Part shown: piece by piece, positions 12,193 through 22,914 of the stretch | Numbering within the stretch: the stretch's first letter is position 1 | How the letters are laid out: every line of letters starts with the position of its first letter | Assembly (NCBI RefSeq): GCF_029784155.1 | Contig: NC_073691.1 | Coordinates: 54,445,978 to 54,509,977, forward strand | Direction of reading: 5' to 3' | Source: Uranotaenia lowii | Lineage: Eukaryota > Arthropoda > Insecta > Diptera > Culicidae | DNA: 64,000 bases | Made by a program: the position numbers and the translations under genes | The notes under the pieces: generated by a model | Seen by the model: the letters and a program-made list of their open reading frames with translations, nothing else | Told to the model about the DNA's origin: nothing | Database searches by the model: none

Positions 12193-14030
12193 TTCCTTTC
12201 CTTGTCACAGTCCGTGAACCCATGACCTTCTTCGTGACAGTTAAAGCAGACATCCCGCCGGGGCGGAATGTACGCGTTAACAATCCGTTGCAGGACATTG
12301 GTTCCGCTGGGACCAGGATTAGAAGTCCTCTGTGCAGGTGGGATTTCCGATTTCGCTTTCTGTCTGTCTTGGTAATCCATTTTTCTATCCCTGTTTTCAA
12401 TATAAAGAGGCTTGTCGGAATTCTTCCGGAAAATCCGGATCCCTTCTGGCCTCGACGGTTGACCTCTGTCCCGATTTTGCCCGGAGTTCTGCCATCTGGT
12501 TTCTCTAGGCCTAAGCGATTGATTTTGGCTAATCTCTTCGACCTGAGCTGGTCTACCTAGGAACCTACTATCTTTCCTCGAGTAGAGTTGCCAGTTTATA
12601 GAATCAAAACGCTTACCAAAGTCCTTCATTTCAGGAATGGTGTTGACGTGTGCGGCTAACATGGCGATCCGGCAGTCCTCGCGGGTGTTTCGGAACAGCA
12701 GGTCAAATCGACGTTTTTCGTCCCATGGGATGGACAGACTGCGGAAGATTCTTACCATATCCAAGTAGTAATCCTGGAACTTTTCCCTGGCTCCCTGTCG
12801 ACGGTTACAAGCCTGGCGTTCGTAGACGTAATCCATATCGACAGGTAAGAACTCGTTTTTTAATTCGGCGACTAACTCGCCCCAACTGTTCATCCTTCCG
12901 TAGCTGCTCACCTCCATGTACCAGGATCTGGCTTTGTCGGTGAACAGGTGGTGGGCGAACTTCAGAAGCTGCGAGAATCCTTCCGATCGGGCGTTGAATT
13001 CAACCTCCTTCACGAACTCGTTCAGTCTCCTCCCGTTGTCCATTCCGTCGTATTTGATGGACCACTTGTGAACCGGAAATCTCTTGTCCTGCGACCGATG
13101 AGCGTTGAGCACCGGATCCTCCTTCTTATCCTGCTCTCTTGGTCTTGAACTCCCTATTGAGCTGTTCCGATTCTTCAGCCACTCCAAGAAGTCCTTCGGT
13201 TGATCTCCTTCCGAGTTTTTCTTCCGGTTTTTTTCATCGTCCCTGAATGTGCTGTTCGAAACCTTGTTTTTAGAATTATTTTTGATTTTACCGTTTATTT
13301 TAGATTCCAAAGTTTGAACACGCTGCATCATTTGAGACATAACCGTCAACATTTGCTTGCATTCGGCTGCCAGATTTAATTCATCATCGGAATTGTCCGG
13401 ACCATCATCACCAGTCGCTTCGTCATCCCCATCATGCTCATTCTCAATCATATTTTCCGGAACTTCCGGTTCTTCCCTGTTTGCGACTTCGTTCTGAGTT
13501 TCGCGATAACGATTTTGCGCAATCTGTTCCCGAGCTTGATTGATGCTACCATTAATATTAGCTAACTCTGCCTCCCGGACTTCTGGAAGGTGAGAGGTGA
13601 ACGAAAAGAACACTCTGAGCAGTTTAAGACATTCGCCAGCAATCGAGGCTAGAGATTCCAAATCCTTTTCCGAAGTGGTGTGGTTTTTTAACCGCTCCAT
13701 TCGAAAAAGGATATGAAGAATCCTAGTCTTGAAGCTCTGTTCAGGTGCTTTTTTCGCTCTCCTGCCCTCCAAAAAGCCGGAAATCGAATACAGCTTATCC
13801 TGGCATACCAACAATTCTTCTTCCACCGATTCACTCACAAATTCGTGAATAACATTAATTTGATTTTTTTCTCTTTTTAGGTCAATACGCAATAAGCGCT
13901 CACATTGGCTACGCGTCATGCTCGGATCGAACGGGATTTTACGGATGTTCAGCTCGTGTTCGAGTTCATCAATGGTCAAATGAGCTGGGTTCAGCGCATG
14001 GTACTGCGATAACAGGTGTGACATCTCCAT
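12102..14030 (-). CDS. gag: Gypsy Gag polyprotein
   Basis: An intact frame of 642 codons starting at the first ATG after the leader. Residues 1-150 are a helical N-terminal region and about 195-216 an acidic stretch. A Retrotrans_gag capsid-like domain spans roughly 320-480 (ARSWYMEVSSYGRMNSWGEL...FRSLSIPWDEKRRFDLLF). A basic region follows. Two C-terminal zinc knuckles are present: CFNCHEEGHGFTDC is a full CX2CX4HX4C, and CARCGFPGFFAKEC has Phe where His is expected. Gag forms the virus-like particle that packages element RNA. No internal stop is seen, so this copy could still make Gag even though its pol is broken. Its last ~30 codons overlap pol. Confidence 0.94.
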   Translation of the reverse strand: MEMSHLLSQYHALNPAHLTIDELEHELNIRKIPFDPSMTRSQCERLLRIDLKREKNQINVIHEFVSESVEEELLVCQDKLYSISGFLEGRRAKKAPEQSFKTRILHILFRMERLKNHTTSEKDLESLASIAGECLKLLRVFFSFTSHLPEVREAELANINGSINQAREQIAQNRYRETQNEVANREEPEVPENMIENEHDGDDEATGDDGPDNSDDELNLAAECKQMLTVMSQMMQRVQTLESKINGKIKNNSKNKVSNSTFRDDEKNRKKNSEGDQPKDFLEWLKNRNSSIGSSRPREQDKKEDPVLNAHRSQDKRFPVHKWSIKYDGMDNGRRLNEFVKEVEFNARSEGFSQLLKFAHHLFTDKARSWYMEVSSYGRMNSWGELVAELKNEFLPVDMDYVYERQACNRRQGAREKFQDYYLDMVRIFRSLSIPWDEKRRFDLLFRNTREDCRIAMLAAHVNTIPEMKDFGKRFDSINWQLYSRKDSRFLGRPAQVEEISQNQSLRPRETRWQNSGQNRDRGQPSRPEGIRIFRKNSDKPLYIENRDRKMDYQDRQKAKSEIPPAQRTSNPGPSGTNVLQRIVNAYIPPRRDVCFNCHEEGHGFTDCDKERNCFCARCGFPGFFAKECPYCQSKNVAKTAQ

Positions 14031-14662
14031 AGTTATAGTATCACAGGTGAATAAATATTCAATTCAAAATTATTAATACTAAACTGACTGTAAAATTTAA
14101 ATATCTAAGCTAAACAGTACAACAATTAGCTGAGACAAAACTTTATCAAATCGCAAACAAAACAGTACAATGAGAATCTAATTAAACGTTTGGGTAGTGG
14201 GTTACAAAACAATGATAAATTAAAATTTCTAAATTGACAAATTAGTTTAAGAACAGTAAGCTAAAACAAAAACAGATTAAAACGACAATCAAAATCGAAT
14301 AACACAAGTCCTCTAGAGATAAGATGAGGGGAATAAAATTAAACGGGATTGGGTTCTTGTTTGATTTCTCTTTTCCACCCCCCACCGAGAAAGAAAATTT
14401 TCCGGATTTCCGAGATAATTTTATCTTCGACTTAAATTGTTTTTCAAAACGTTTTCAACTTGTTGGTTACTATTCGAAAATTCCTTTGGATGTCCAAGAC
14501 CCCTCGAATCGGAAACAAATCGAATTCGAACTGGTTGTTTCCCACTAGGTGTAGTGTGTTAAGGCAAATTTCCAAGAGGTTCTGGGCGTTTTCCCAGAGA
14601 CCCAAGCAGAAGTGGCTTCAGAAAAAGTGTCTGCCGAGCGTATCCAAATCGCAAAAGCAAAT
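14031..14662 (-). other. 5' leader of the gypsy element
   Basis: The stretch between the primer binding site and the gag start. It is AT-rich with no long frame and would carry the packaging signals. I can identify no specific motif. Confidence 0.7.
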
Positions 14663-14680
14663 TTTACGTTATGGGCGCCA
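14663..14680 (-). promoter_or_regulatory. Primer binding site, lysine-tRNA type
   Basis: On the minus strand TGGCGCCCATAACGTAAA directly follows the LTR end. The first 8-9 bases match the TGGCGCCCA complement of the 3' end of tRNA-Lys used by many insect gypsy-type elements. Complementarity beyond that appears weaker. Confidence 0.8.
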
Positions 14681-15812
14681 AGTATAACAAATGGTCGGCT
14701 AGCGGGTTCAGCGATGCTGAGATTCCCCCCTCTATGCCTCAGGGTCGGCTTAAGCTACAGACGATTCGGCTAGCCAAGAAAACACTTCGATTCGTTTTGA
14801 AACCTCCTGAATAAACGTGGTTTATTTAAGTTGGTCTTGGGTCGTGTACACTGGGGACTGCGTCCCACCCCTTATAGCTACTTCCTACCTCGTAACTCGG
14901 AACCACTGGCTTATGCTGTTGTGAGGGCACCTTCTTCCTTGAACCGGACGCCTGGTCGTAGCCCCTCCGCGTCCACAACGTGGCTCGGCGATCGTGCAGG
15001 TTACAGGAGCTGCACTATACTGTTGGCTGTCGGTCGGCGATTCCCCAATACAACGATAAAGCGGTTGTCGGTCGATGCTCCGGACTACAGACTAGGCGGC
15101 AACTAAAGCTTCGACGATGATGTTCCCGACGCACGGTCTGTTGACGGACCGATGCGTCGTTCTCTCGTTCGTAGCGGGCCCTTTTATACGAGTGGGGCCT
15201 TGGCCGTAGCGCCGGTGAGTGTGACTGCAGCGCACGGACCTGGGTTCGATTGTAATGGCGGAGTCTAAGCCAAGCCTCGAAGCGGGGAGCACACCTTCGA
15301 TTCAAGGTAAAACCTCGGGGTCCTGGAGAAATCGAAATGGGGTTTTAGGTTGGCGTTGAAGAACGGTGGTCACTGCGGTTACGGGGTAGAGGTTCGTGTT
15401 TACCTGGATATCCTGATAATCGGTGTATTCCGGAATTTTATTCTTCACTACTAGACACTGTTTTCGGCACGCTGTCTACGATGTGCTGTTCTGGTCGATG
15501 GTAGTAAAAATGGCCGATTTTCGGCAGGTCTTTGATCCCGTAGCCGCGTAGAAAGTTCTTAGACGTCACCGTTCTTTCGCCCCATTTCGATCCTCAATTC
15601 GCTTCGCCCTTTCGCCGCGTTACACTACATCTGGTAGTGAGGTTGCGAAGCATGACGTTGAGCTCTGCTGTCAGGTTGGTGCTTAGGGGTTTGGGGCGAA
15701 CTTCGACGTAGGTCAGCTTCTTCACAAGCAAAGAATCTTCTTGGCACATTTAAAGTTTACGCGAACAAAAATTCCAACAAACACTGACATCACTAACCGA
15801 GCACTTGTTACA
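14681..15812 (-). repeat. 5' LTR of the gypsy element
   Basis: 1132 bases, almost identical to 2683-3809. It would contain the promoter and polyadenylation signal. It also contains the imperfect hairpin-like CACTAC/GTAGTG near 15626, shortened here relative to the left LTR. Confidence 0.95.
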
Positions 15813-15935
15813 AAAGTTACAAACAAGCAATAAATAGATGGCACTTTTTTTCGTCAACTTTTAACAGCTTCCTTAAATGAAAGCATTTTAAATTTTGCAC
15901 AAATTTCTGAAGATATTTTGTTTGAGCTTGTACCT
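15813..15935 (+). repeat. Right-hand member of the duplicated host sequence flanking the gypsy element
   Basis: Positions about 15873-15932 match 2577-2637 directly. AATAGATGGCACT near 15832 is the inverse of AGTGCCATCTATT near 2658. See the left partner for interpretation. Confidence 0.55.
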
Positions 15936-18092
15936 TTGTTCATCTGTGATCCCATCACGCACATTTTTTTTAACCGGAAAATCAAGCAGGAGAGGAAGAG
16001 ACCCGATCGAGTGTCAATTTAAGTCCCGCCCATCCGTCGTAAATCAGTAAAAATTAATGACCTTAATCAACATTTTGTGGCTTTTCGACTACATATTTAC
16101 GAGCAAAGTTATCAGTTGCTTGATTCGAAATGTTTTGCGCAATGAGTGTCGTAAACAAATTATGAAAAGTCACTCAGATTAAACATTTATTTATACGATA
16201 GTCACTGAAAATCTCAATATAATCGACATGATCATAATTCCGGATCCTGACCAAGAATCCTGATCCAAGATCCGAGTTCATGACTTCGAATCGCGAGTGA
16301 ACGAAAGACAGGACGATGGAGAGAGATTTCCTCCTCGAAAAGGCCTATCAGCCGAGATAGAATCCCGCTCGCAATTATCGGCTGCACATCTCCCCTCCAC
16401 ATTAAAAAAAATGGGAAAACAGAAGCAACCTTGAACAAACTTCAGTTCATTTTCAAGTTCCCTGCAAACCTCTCCAATTTTAAATATTTAAGCGAATAAG
16501 TTTAATTTAGTCCTTCTGCCGTGAAATAATGGAACAGTTTCCTAGTATTCAAATGGTGCTCTTTGGCAGACATGTCGCGAGTAGGTTCTCAATTTTTTTT
16601 GCAAATTGTTGCAAACTATTAGAGAATTTGTTTTCGTGTGGTGGTGCACCGGGGCACTACCGGTAGTGCACTTTTTGCTGTTTTCATGCTCGTTTTCAGG
16701 ATGAGTAGTCCACTGGTAGTGCACCATAAAGTGGACGGTGGAACACTCTGAAAATATTCGGTGTTGCTTGCGCTCTCACCAATACTATCATGAATTTTGA
16801 CAGCACGTGCTTCCCGATGTAAACAAATATCAGCTGGTTGGTTTATTTCTATACCGCAAAAATCGTTCAGCTGCATCGAAGCTACTCTGCTTCGAGCTGT
16901 GCCTTAGGGTGACGATGCTCGGTTGCGCCAAGTCCCGGATTCCCACCCGTTGCCCTTCAAAAACGTTAGTTCGAGACTACACTCGTATGGGAGCTTGAAT
17001 TTCGTTCGTTTCGGTCTGTTAGCAAAATTTTCTCCCCCGACTTCCGCGATCTGATTTCGCCAATTTGACTTCCAAGAATTTTACTTTTGTATAATCTGGA
17101 AACGGAAATAGGTACTCGAACGAAGATGAGATTTGCGAGGAATAAACGTTCAAAATACCGGAACCTTCAAGCTGCGGTAACTGCAGTCTAGCAGCAGCAA
17201 ACATAGACCGCCCAGAATCAGCCGGTATTGCAGTTATCATCAGAGCCAGAGGCGAATCTACCAAGCAAAATAAATCTGAAATCTTCACAATTCAACATAA
17301 TACATAAATTCATGTTGAAATTTTCATATTATTTACTAGACAATGATCAACTAAAGTAAATTTGTTTCAATTTTCGAAATCAAACGAAAACAAATACCAG
17401 CTGTAATGGATTTTTGACAGCTTGATGTTTTCTGTTGACACTGCCGATTTCACGTACACCAACAAAGGTGGGTGCAAAACTCGATTCATGCTCGTTTTCA
17501 GCTTGGAAGGTGCAACACTTTCGGGTGGTGAAAACAAATACGGTATATGAATAAAAATAATAATAATAACTATTATTAAAGACCACTCACGTCGAATACC
17601 ACTCATCATAGTTTGAGCACCCTGTTCGCTAACCTCAGCGGCCATTTTTTCCACCATCTTTTCATCTCTGTTGCATCCCGAGTCGTCCTACCATTCTTCT
17701 TCAACTGCAGCTTGACGATCGCACAATATTTTTCGATAGGGCGTGTCGTAACCTTTCTTTAAATTCGCACCTTTCTGTCCGTTTCACAAAACTTATCTGC
17801 AGGACACATTTAAAGCCAATCATTCGCGATGAAAATCGTTAATAAACTGAATTCCAATCAGCTGGCCTTTTACGCCTTTGGGTTGGAGTGTATCCTTCTC
17901 TTTCGCACCTTTGCAACAATTCGATGTTTAGGTTTTTGAGAATTGGCAGTCGATAGCCTTCTGCGCAAAAGGTTTTTGAATGACAAACACTGGGGGAATA
18001 TCGATAGTTTATAATCATTGAAGCATAATGTAATTTGCTGAACGATCGAAATATTAATTTTCCTTTCATATTATTTATTTGTAACATTATTC
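15936..18092. other. Non-coding stretch, no gene recognised
   Basis: Only short frames without recognisable domains. The phrase CATGCTCGTTTTCAG occurs near 16686 and again near 17488, suggesting a local old duplication. Two regions around 16640-16740 and 53180 share GTAGTGCACCA words but no longer similarity. Confidence 0.45.
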
Positions 18093-18420
18093 TCAACAGG
18101 AACAACGGAATTGAGGACAGTTTGGTGGGTTGATGCCCCTTTCGACAAAATTCACCCCTTTTTCCCGATAACACTGTAGCACCTCTCTCCTGTAGTGGCA
18201 GCTTGCCAAATCCAGCCAAAACTTTACTGGTACTTTTTGAGATCTAATGTACAGAGGAATACGTTTTCTCAGGCACTCCTCCTTGTACAAAATGAAGTCC
18301 AAGGTCATGTTTGTCACAAAAACTGGGATTTTCGTCCGCAGCTGCAAATACCTTGCCAGATCAAACCCTTTCTTGCAAACTTATCGGCCAAAACGAATTT
18401 GAACTTGGCGGGGTAGGTAA
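18093..18420 (-). pseudogene. DD37E Tc1/mariner transposase remnant
   Basis: Minus-strand frames retain the catalytic-domain stretch FWLDLASCHYRREVLQCY followed by GVNFVERGINPPNCPQFR. This corresponds to the second Asp and the approach to the Glu of DD37E transposases (family consensus PDLASCHY...NPPNCPELRPIE). A preceding piece near 18350-18420 (LADKFARKGLIWQGICSCG) is in a shifted frame. The Glu-containing C-terminus and the first Asp are missing. No terminal repeats are visible, so this is an old fragment of a cut-and-paste element. Confidence 0.8.
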
Positions 18421-19440
18421 AAGTATTTTTGAAATTAATGCAAAAAATTTAAAAAAAAAACAACTTGATTTAATTAAACAAATTTTTTGAAACCTGCAAA
18501 ACGAATCAGCTTCGGAAAATTTCTAAAATTCAATTTGATTTATAGAAATTCGTAAAATGAGGGAAAATAGAGAAATAGGAAACTGGTTTTACTTTTATTC
18601 GCAGTATTGAAAATAAATTAGTCTTGAGAAAATTTGGAAATTGATAACAAGCTTTTGTTCTTGAATTTTATGTTTTTGTTTTAAAATTTTGTCAAAAAAA
18701 TGTAAAACGTTCTCAAATAATTTTAATCTTTTTTCAAAAGTAATTTTAATAACAAAAGCTGATAAAAATTACATATTTAGATTCAGGGTACCCAAATTAT
18801 TCAAAATTACGTTTTGAATTCATTGGAACTTCGGAAAAATATAAATTTTATGGTCTTGGGTAATTTACCAAAACCAATTTGAACGTGATGTTGAGCATTG
18901 AGAAGAACAAGGAAAAAGTTTTAATTGATGCTGGAATTGGTTTCGTGAAGAGTATTTCATAGCACCATAGCATTTTTAATGACATAAAGGATTTTATTTT
19001 AAATTAAAAATTTTAGTAATAAAGTAGAGGATATAAGATTTTAGATTTGTATTGCTATTAGTAATTTGATAATTCTGAGGACCATCGTGAGAGGTTAACA
19101 CCTGTTATATGGTGTCCAACTTATCGATTTATAAAATTAGTATTCGATGTATTAATTCTGAAGTTAAAATGGTTCGTTTCAAACTCTGTTCTTGTTTAGT
19201 TACACTTCTTAATAGAAACCCATTCTAAAGACGAGGTAGAGTTTTTGTATGTCAAGTTTAGAGTTTTAATACAAAAGGTTTATTGAATTACTAATCGAAA
19301 TTTACTGTTATAAATTGTAGGTATATAGTGTCGTGAAATAAAATATCTCAAGCCTATGATGACTTAAGACTAAATTCCGCTGGAGGCGAGCCAAATTTCT
19401 GACTTTTGACCATTTTTACAGATTTCGCGATTTTTGAACC
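18421..19440 (+). repeat. Dispersed AT-rich repeat, copy i
   Basis: Segments here align by eye with 26870-27440. Examples are TGGTTCGTTTCAAACTCTG at about 19149 and about 27201, and the GACGAGGTAG...TTTTTGTATGTCAAGTTT stretch. The GGAGGCGAG word near 19383 recurs near 27421 and inverted near 41390. It is probably a decayed non-autonomous DNA transposon; no coding capacity is seen. Confidence 0.6.
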
Positions 19441-20936
19441 CGACCACGTCTGAATTTTGACGTGGGTGTCCAAAATTAATTTTCGTCTCGCGGCTTCCCT
19501 CACGTGTAACTTTTTTGGAACAAAATTAACCGAAATGAAATTTTCAGCACTGATAAAGGAAACATTTCCGAACAAAGTACTGTCAAAACATTCCAGATAC
19601 GACAACTAGGAGCGCTATGGTGTAATAAACAGTGCGTCCAGATTTTGGGTGATCCATGCTTTAGTAGGCACGATTACAGCTTATCATTCGCCGCCGGATC
19701 TTACGGCTAGTGTAGGTCATCAGTGACCGGAGTTAGACAAGGATAGTCTTCGAGGGAAAGATCTTGTTATTAATTCAGCATTGTTTTAAATGGTTTAGTT
19801 TTGGATTTGAATCACCATTGGTTGAAAAAACTTTTAATCGATTAAAAAAATGTAGGTCACTTGAAGACGGATTGAATATTTAACAAGATATTCGCCTTCT
19901 ATAGACGCACTGCCAAATGCTCAACTAGAGTGGATAAAACAGATTCCAAAACGCTGTGATTACCCACGAAATTGTGTTGCATATTTCAACTGCTGCCGTC
20001 ATTCTTATTCTTCATTCATTCGTTCAAAGATCGCGCCGGATGGTCGAAACGCGAATCCCTCCAGCTAAGCAGCGCAATAAAATATGTAATTTAATTTTTC
20101 GCCCATTTTAGTACGAAATGCGTTAGATACTAGGTAGGATTCGCTTTGTTCCTTCGTCCTGGCGAATAGAATTACTGCGCTCTGGCTCTTGTTGTGCGGA
20201 CGTTCGCTGCCTCTTTGACAAACAATGCAATGTATATGGCGCAAAATGGCCATCAAGTTTGCTCGCAAAGCTCATCCGTTGATGGCCATCGCTGCTGCCA
20301 CTGTTGGTCTGGCCGGTCAACTGGATTGGGCCTTGGAGGGGGAATGCTGGTTAGAATTGTGGAAAGTAGAGGACAGCAACGGTCGGTTGCTTCATTCTGT
20401 AGTTTATCTTCGTCTTGTCTTGCAAATGTTGAATTATAACTCGAGCAAGCAGCAGCGGTGCTGTTCCCGGACCTTCTAGGGTCGTCCGGTAGTATTCGCC
20501 CCGGTTCGAGGGCCAGCGAGATTAATGAACAATGCCAGCGGACCTTGAAGTGGAGAACGCGCTTCTAGTCGGCACCACTGGCCCAAGACAGAAGCACGTG
20601 GACAAGAGGCAAGAATTTGTAAATTTATTTTTCTATCTTGAGACTTATTTGTAAAAGATCTGTCTAATTTCTTCTACATTGATCGATAATAATAAAAAAA
20701 TATTTGGGCATCTGAGTCTGAGCATTCCAGCAGTAGATAGGTACACCCACAGAAGAGGTTGCAAAAATCCAATGCCTATTTAACAAATCTCTATGCCGAA
20801 AATGCGCCGACATGTGTACTGTACCAAAGATGATATGATTGGAAAAGCACTACTGGCATGGAGACTCCAGCTCCCAAGCAAAATGATGCATGCATGACAT
20901 TTTATGGGATTTTCTTCCTATTGGATGATTCATCCC
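19441..20936. other. Non-coding stretch, no gene recognised
   Basis: No frame above 85 codons and no recognisable domain, repeat end or RNA gene. Confidence 0.45.
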
Positions 20937-21040
20937 AAAAAAAAATAAAAATAGTGAGAATCGAACTCACTGAAATATTCTCATTTCGGCCTCCATGCCC
21001 GATATCTTACCCAGTGCACCATCTTAGTTGGTGCTGGCTG
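20937..21040 (-). mobile_element. Possible tRNA-derived SINE (minus strand)
   Basis: On the minus strand TGGTGCACTGGGTAAGA (21005-21021) resembles a pol III A box, and GAGTTCGATTCTCAC (20954-20968) resembles a B box at tRNA-like spacing. An A/T-rich tail follows. The tRNA fold is degenerate and no target duplication was confirmed. Confidence 0.45.
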
Positions 21041-21891
21041 ATTGTTTCTATCCTGCGTTGTCTTGTGATAGGATATGGAATAGTTTTTATTTGGTTTCTT
21101 TCAGACATATGCAATGTGTTTGCACTGGGAGGACAATGCCAGTTATTAAAAAGCTTCATGGCGGTCCGGCATAGAATCTTATACCGATAACTCCACCTCC
21201 AAGGAAGTTCATTATTGGAGTAGATTCTTATTTGTGGGTGTACTAAATCTTTGCTAGGGAACAAAATCTCATCTACTGAATATCTGTTTGGACACTATCC
21301 CAACTAAATAAGTTCCACATCTTAGAGGCAAGCTGCGACGTTTCCACTTTCTCTACCGAGAGTGTAGCAATATCTAAATATATTGTTGCCGCTGACTTCA
21401 CCACTCCTTTGCACCTTTGCCTGTGGTCGCTCATCTGTTTGTTTCGTATTTATGGATGTTCATAAATTAGTCATGCACATCAACAAGTTCAGCTCCGACG
21501 CTAAGGGAAACACACTCATCATTGCTTACCTACTATTTACTTACGAATGAACTAGACGAGGTACAGTGGAATCAAACTGATGAGGACAATAATATGTTTC
21601 GTGCCTGCTGCATGCAAGTTGATGCAACCAGGCAGTGTTTGGTTAGCTACCGAGAGAAATGGCCATTGTTGTGAATTATTGCTCAGCGTTATGTTTGTTT
21701 ATCAATGCGTTGAACAAAGTTTAAATTATAAAAGGCAAAATAAGAAGAAGATTCCAATTAAGGTTTCTATTCACAAAAAAAAACATTTGTAGGCACCGGT
21801 AAATTTAACTATCTTTACAACATCGATACACTGAGTTTCCAATAGGCTAAATTGTCAGATATAAGCTAGTCAAGCTGTAGCTCTATAATTA
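21041..21891. other. Non-coding stretch, no gene recognised
   Basis: Short frames only; no recognisable domain or repeat. Confidence 0.45.
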
Positions 21892-22147
21892 AAGGGTGAT
21901 ACGGTCAAAATTTGGTCAAGGGAAAATGCGTGTAAATGTGTCGACAAACATTCCCCAAACACTTTTATTACATTTATAACGGTTTATTTGGCAACTTTTA
22001 GCGATTTTGCCAGTAGCTCGAATTTTCGCGATGCGCGATCAAAATTTTGAAACGCTGCTCTTCTTCCTTGGACGGCATTTTGAAAACTGAAGAGTGAATT
22101 CCAAAATCAAAATAAGAGAAACATTCTACACACAAACACCTTCAAAA
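21892..22147 (-). mobile_element. Internally deleted DD37E Tc1/mariner element
   Basis: Starts at a TA with AAGGGTGATACGGTCAAAATT, the terminal repeat also found at the right end of 39607-40870. Instead of the 3' half of a transposase it jumps directly to the reverse complement of the transposase 5' end. The initiator region CGGCAT reads ATGCCG on the minus strand, and the 5' untranslated stretch with CTACACACAAACACC follows. Nearly the whole transposase is deleted. The 5' terminal repeat is missing or unrecognisable beyond 22147. Confidence 0.75.
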
Positions 22148-22914
22148 TCAATCAATCTAATCAATCTAAAGATTTAAGAATTGAAAAATCCACTCTAATT
22201 GTTCGTTGGATACATTCTAATATTTGAGATAATAAACATACATAATTTGGCTGCCGTTTTTTGACATTCTTGAGTTAGGATCTTGTAGAGTACAAACAGT
22301 TTTTGCCTCAAGTAAGGATAAGTTACAATGATTTTTTTTATTAATCTTTGAAAAATTCGAAAAAGGATTCGAGTTAGCAACTTTGAAACTAAATTATAAT
22401 GCGCAATGGTCAATGGCTTTGTGCCTTCAATATTCACAACAAATTAAGGCTGACTTTTTCAATCAACCTTCCAATAAAAATGATGAAAAAAATGTAAATT
22501 ATAAAAATAATTACCCACAATTGCTATCGTTTTGCTAAACTATTTTAAAAAGTGGCCTATTTCTGAAGTGATGATTAATTTTAAATCCATTGAAATTCTG
22601 AAACGACCTAATATTTGTTTAAAGGACTCAGATATTTCTGTTTGAATCTGATGTTTATGTATTCTGTGTCTTTGCATTCTTATGTCCGAAGGTTTAAATG
22701 CCATTTTTATTCTATTTATACTTATATTTGCATTAATTTTTTTTGGTGTTTCGGAAATATTTATTTCAAATTTGTAAACAAGACTGCCCAAAATTTATTT
22801 TCAAGTAAATTTCAGAATAAGGAACATAATTTTGAATAATTTATTAACAATATACCAGAAATTGCATGGATTTTAAAAGTTGATTCTGCTTTATTTTGAA
22901 TCGTATCTGTAAAA

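Larger units (their letters stand above)
2683..15812 (-). mobile_element. Ty3/gypsy LTR retrotransposon, young but broken, with nested hAT insertion
   Basis: The element runs on the minus strand: 5' LTR 14681-15812, primer binding site, gag 14030-12102, pol from 12192 leftwards, integrase C-terminus 6026-5553, polypurine tract, 3' LTR 2683-3809. The two LTRs differ by only a few substitutions and two small indels, so the insertion is recent. Target duplication is imperfect: AAAA on the left and AAAG on the right. Gene order PR-RT-RNaseH-INT defines the Ty3/gypsy (Metaviridae) group. Long LTRs and a Lys-type primer site resemble Osvaldo-like insect lineages, but that lineage call is inference. 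Two lesions disable pol: a 5-nt duplication in RT and a 3.4-kb hAT insertion in integrase. Confidence 0.95.
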
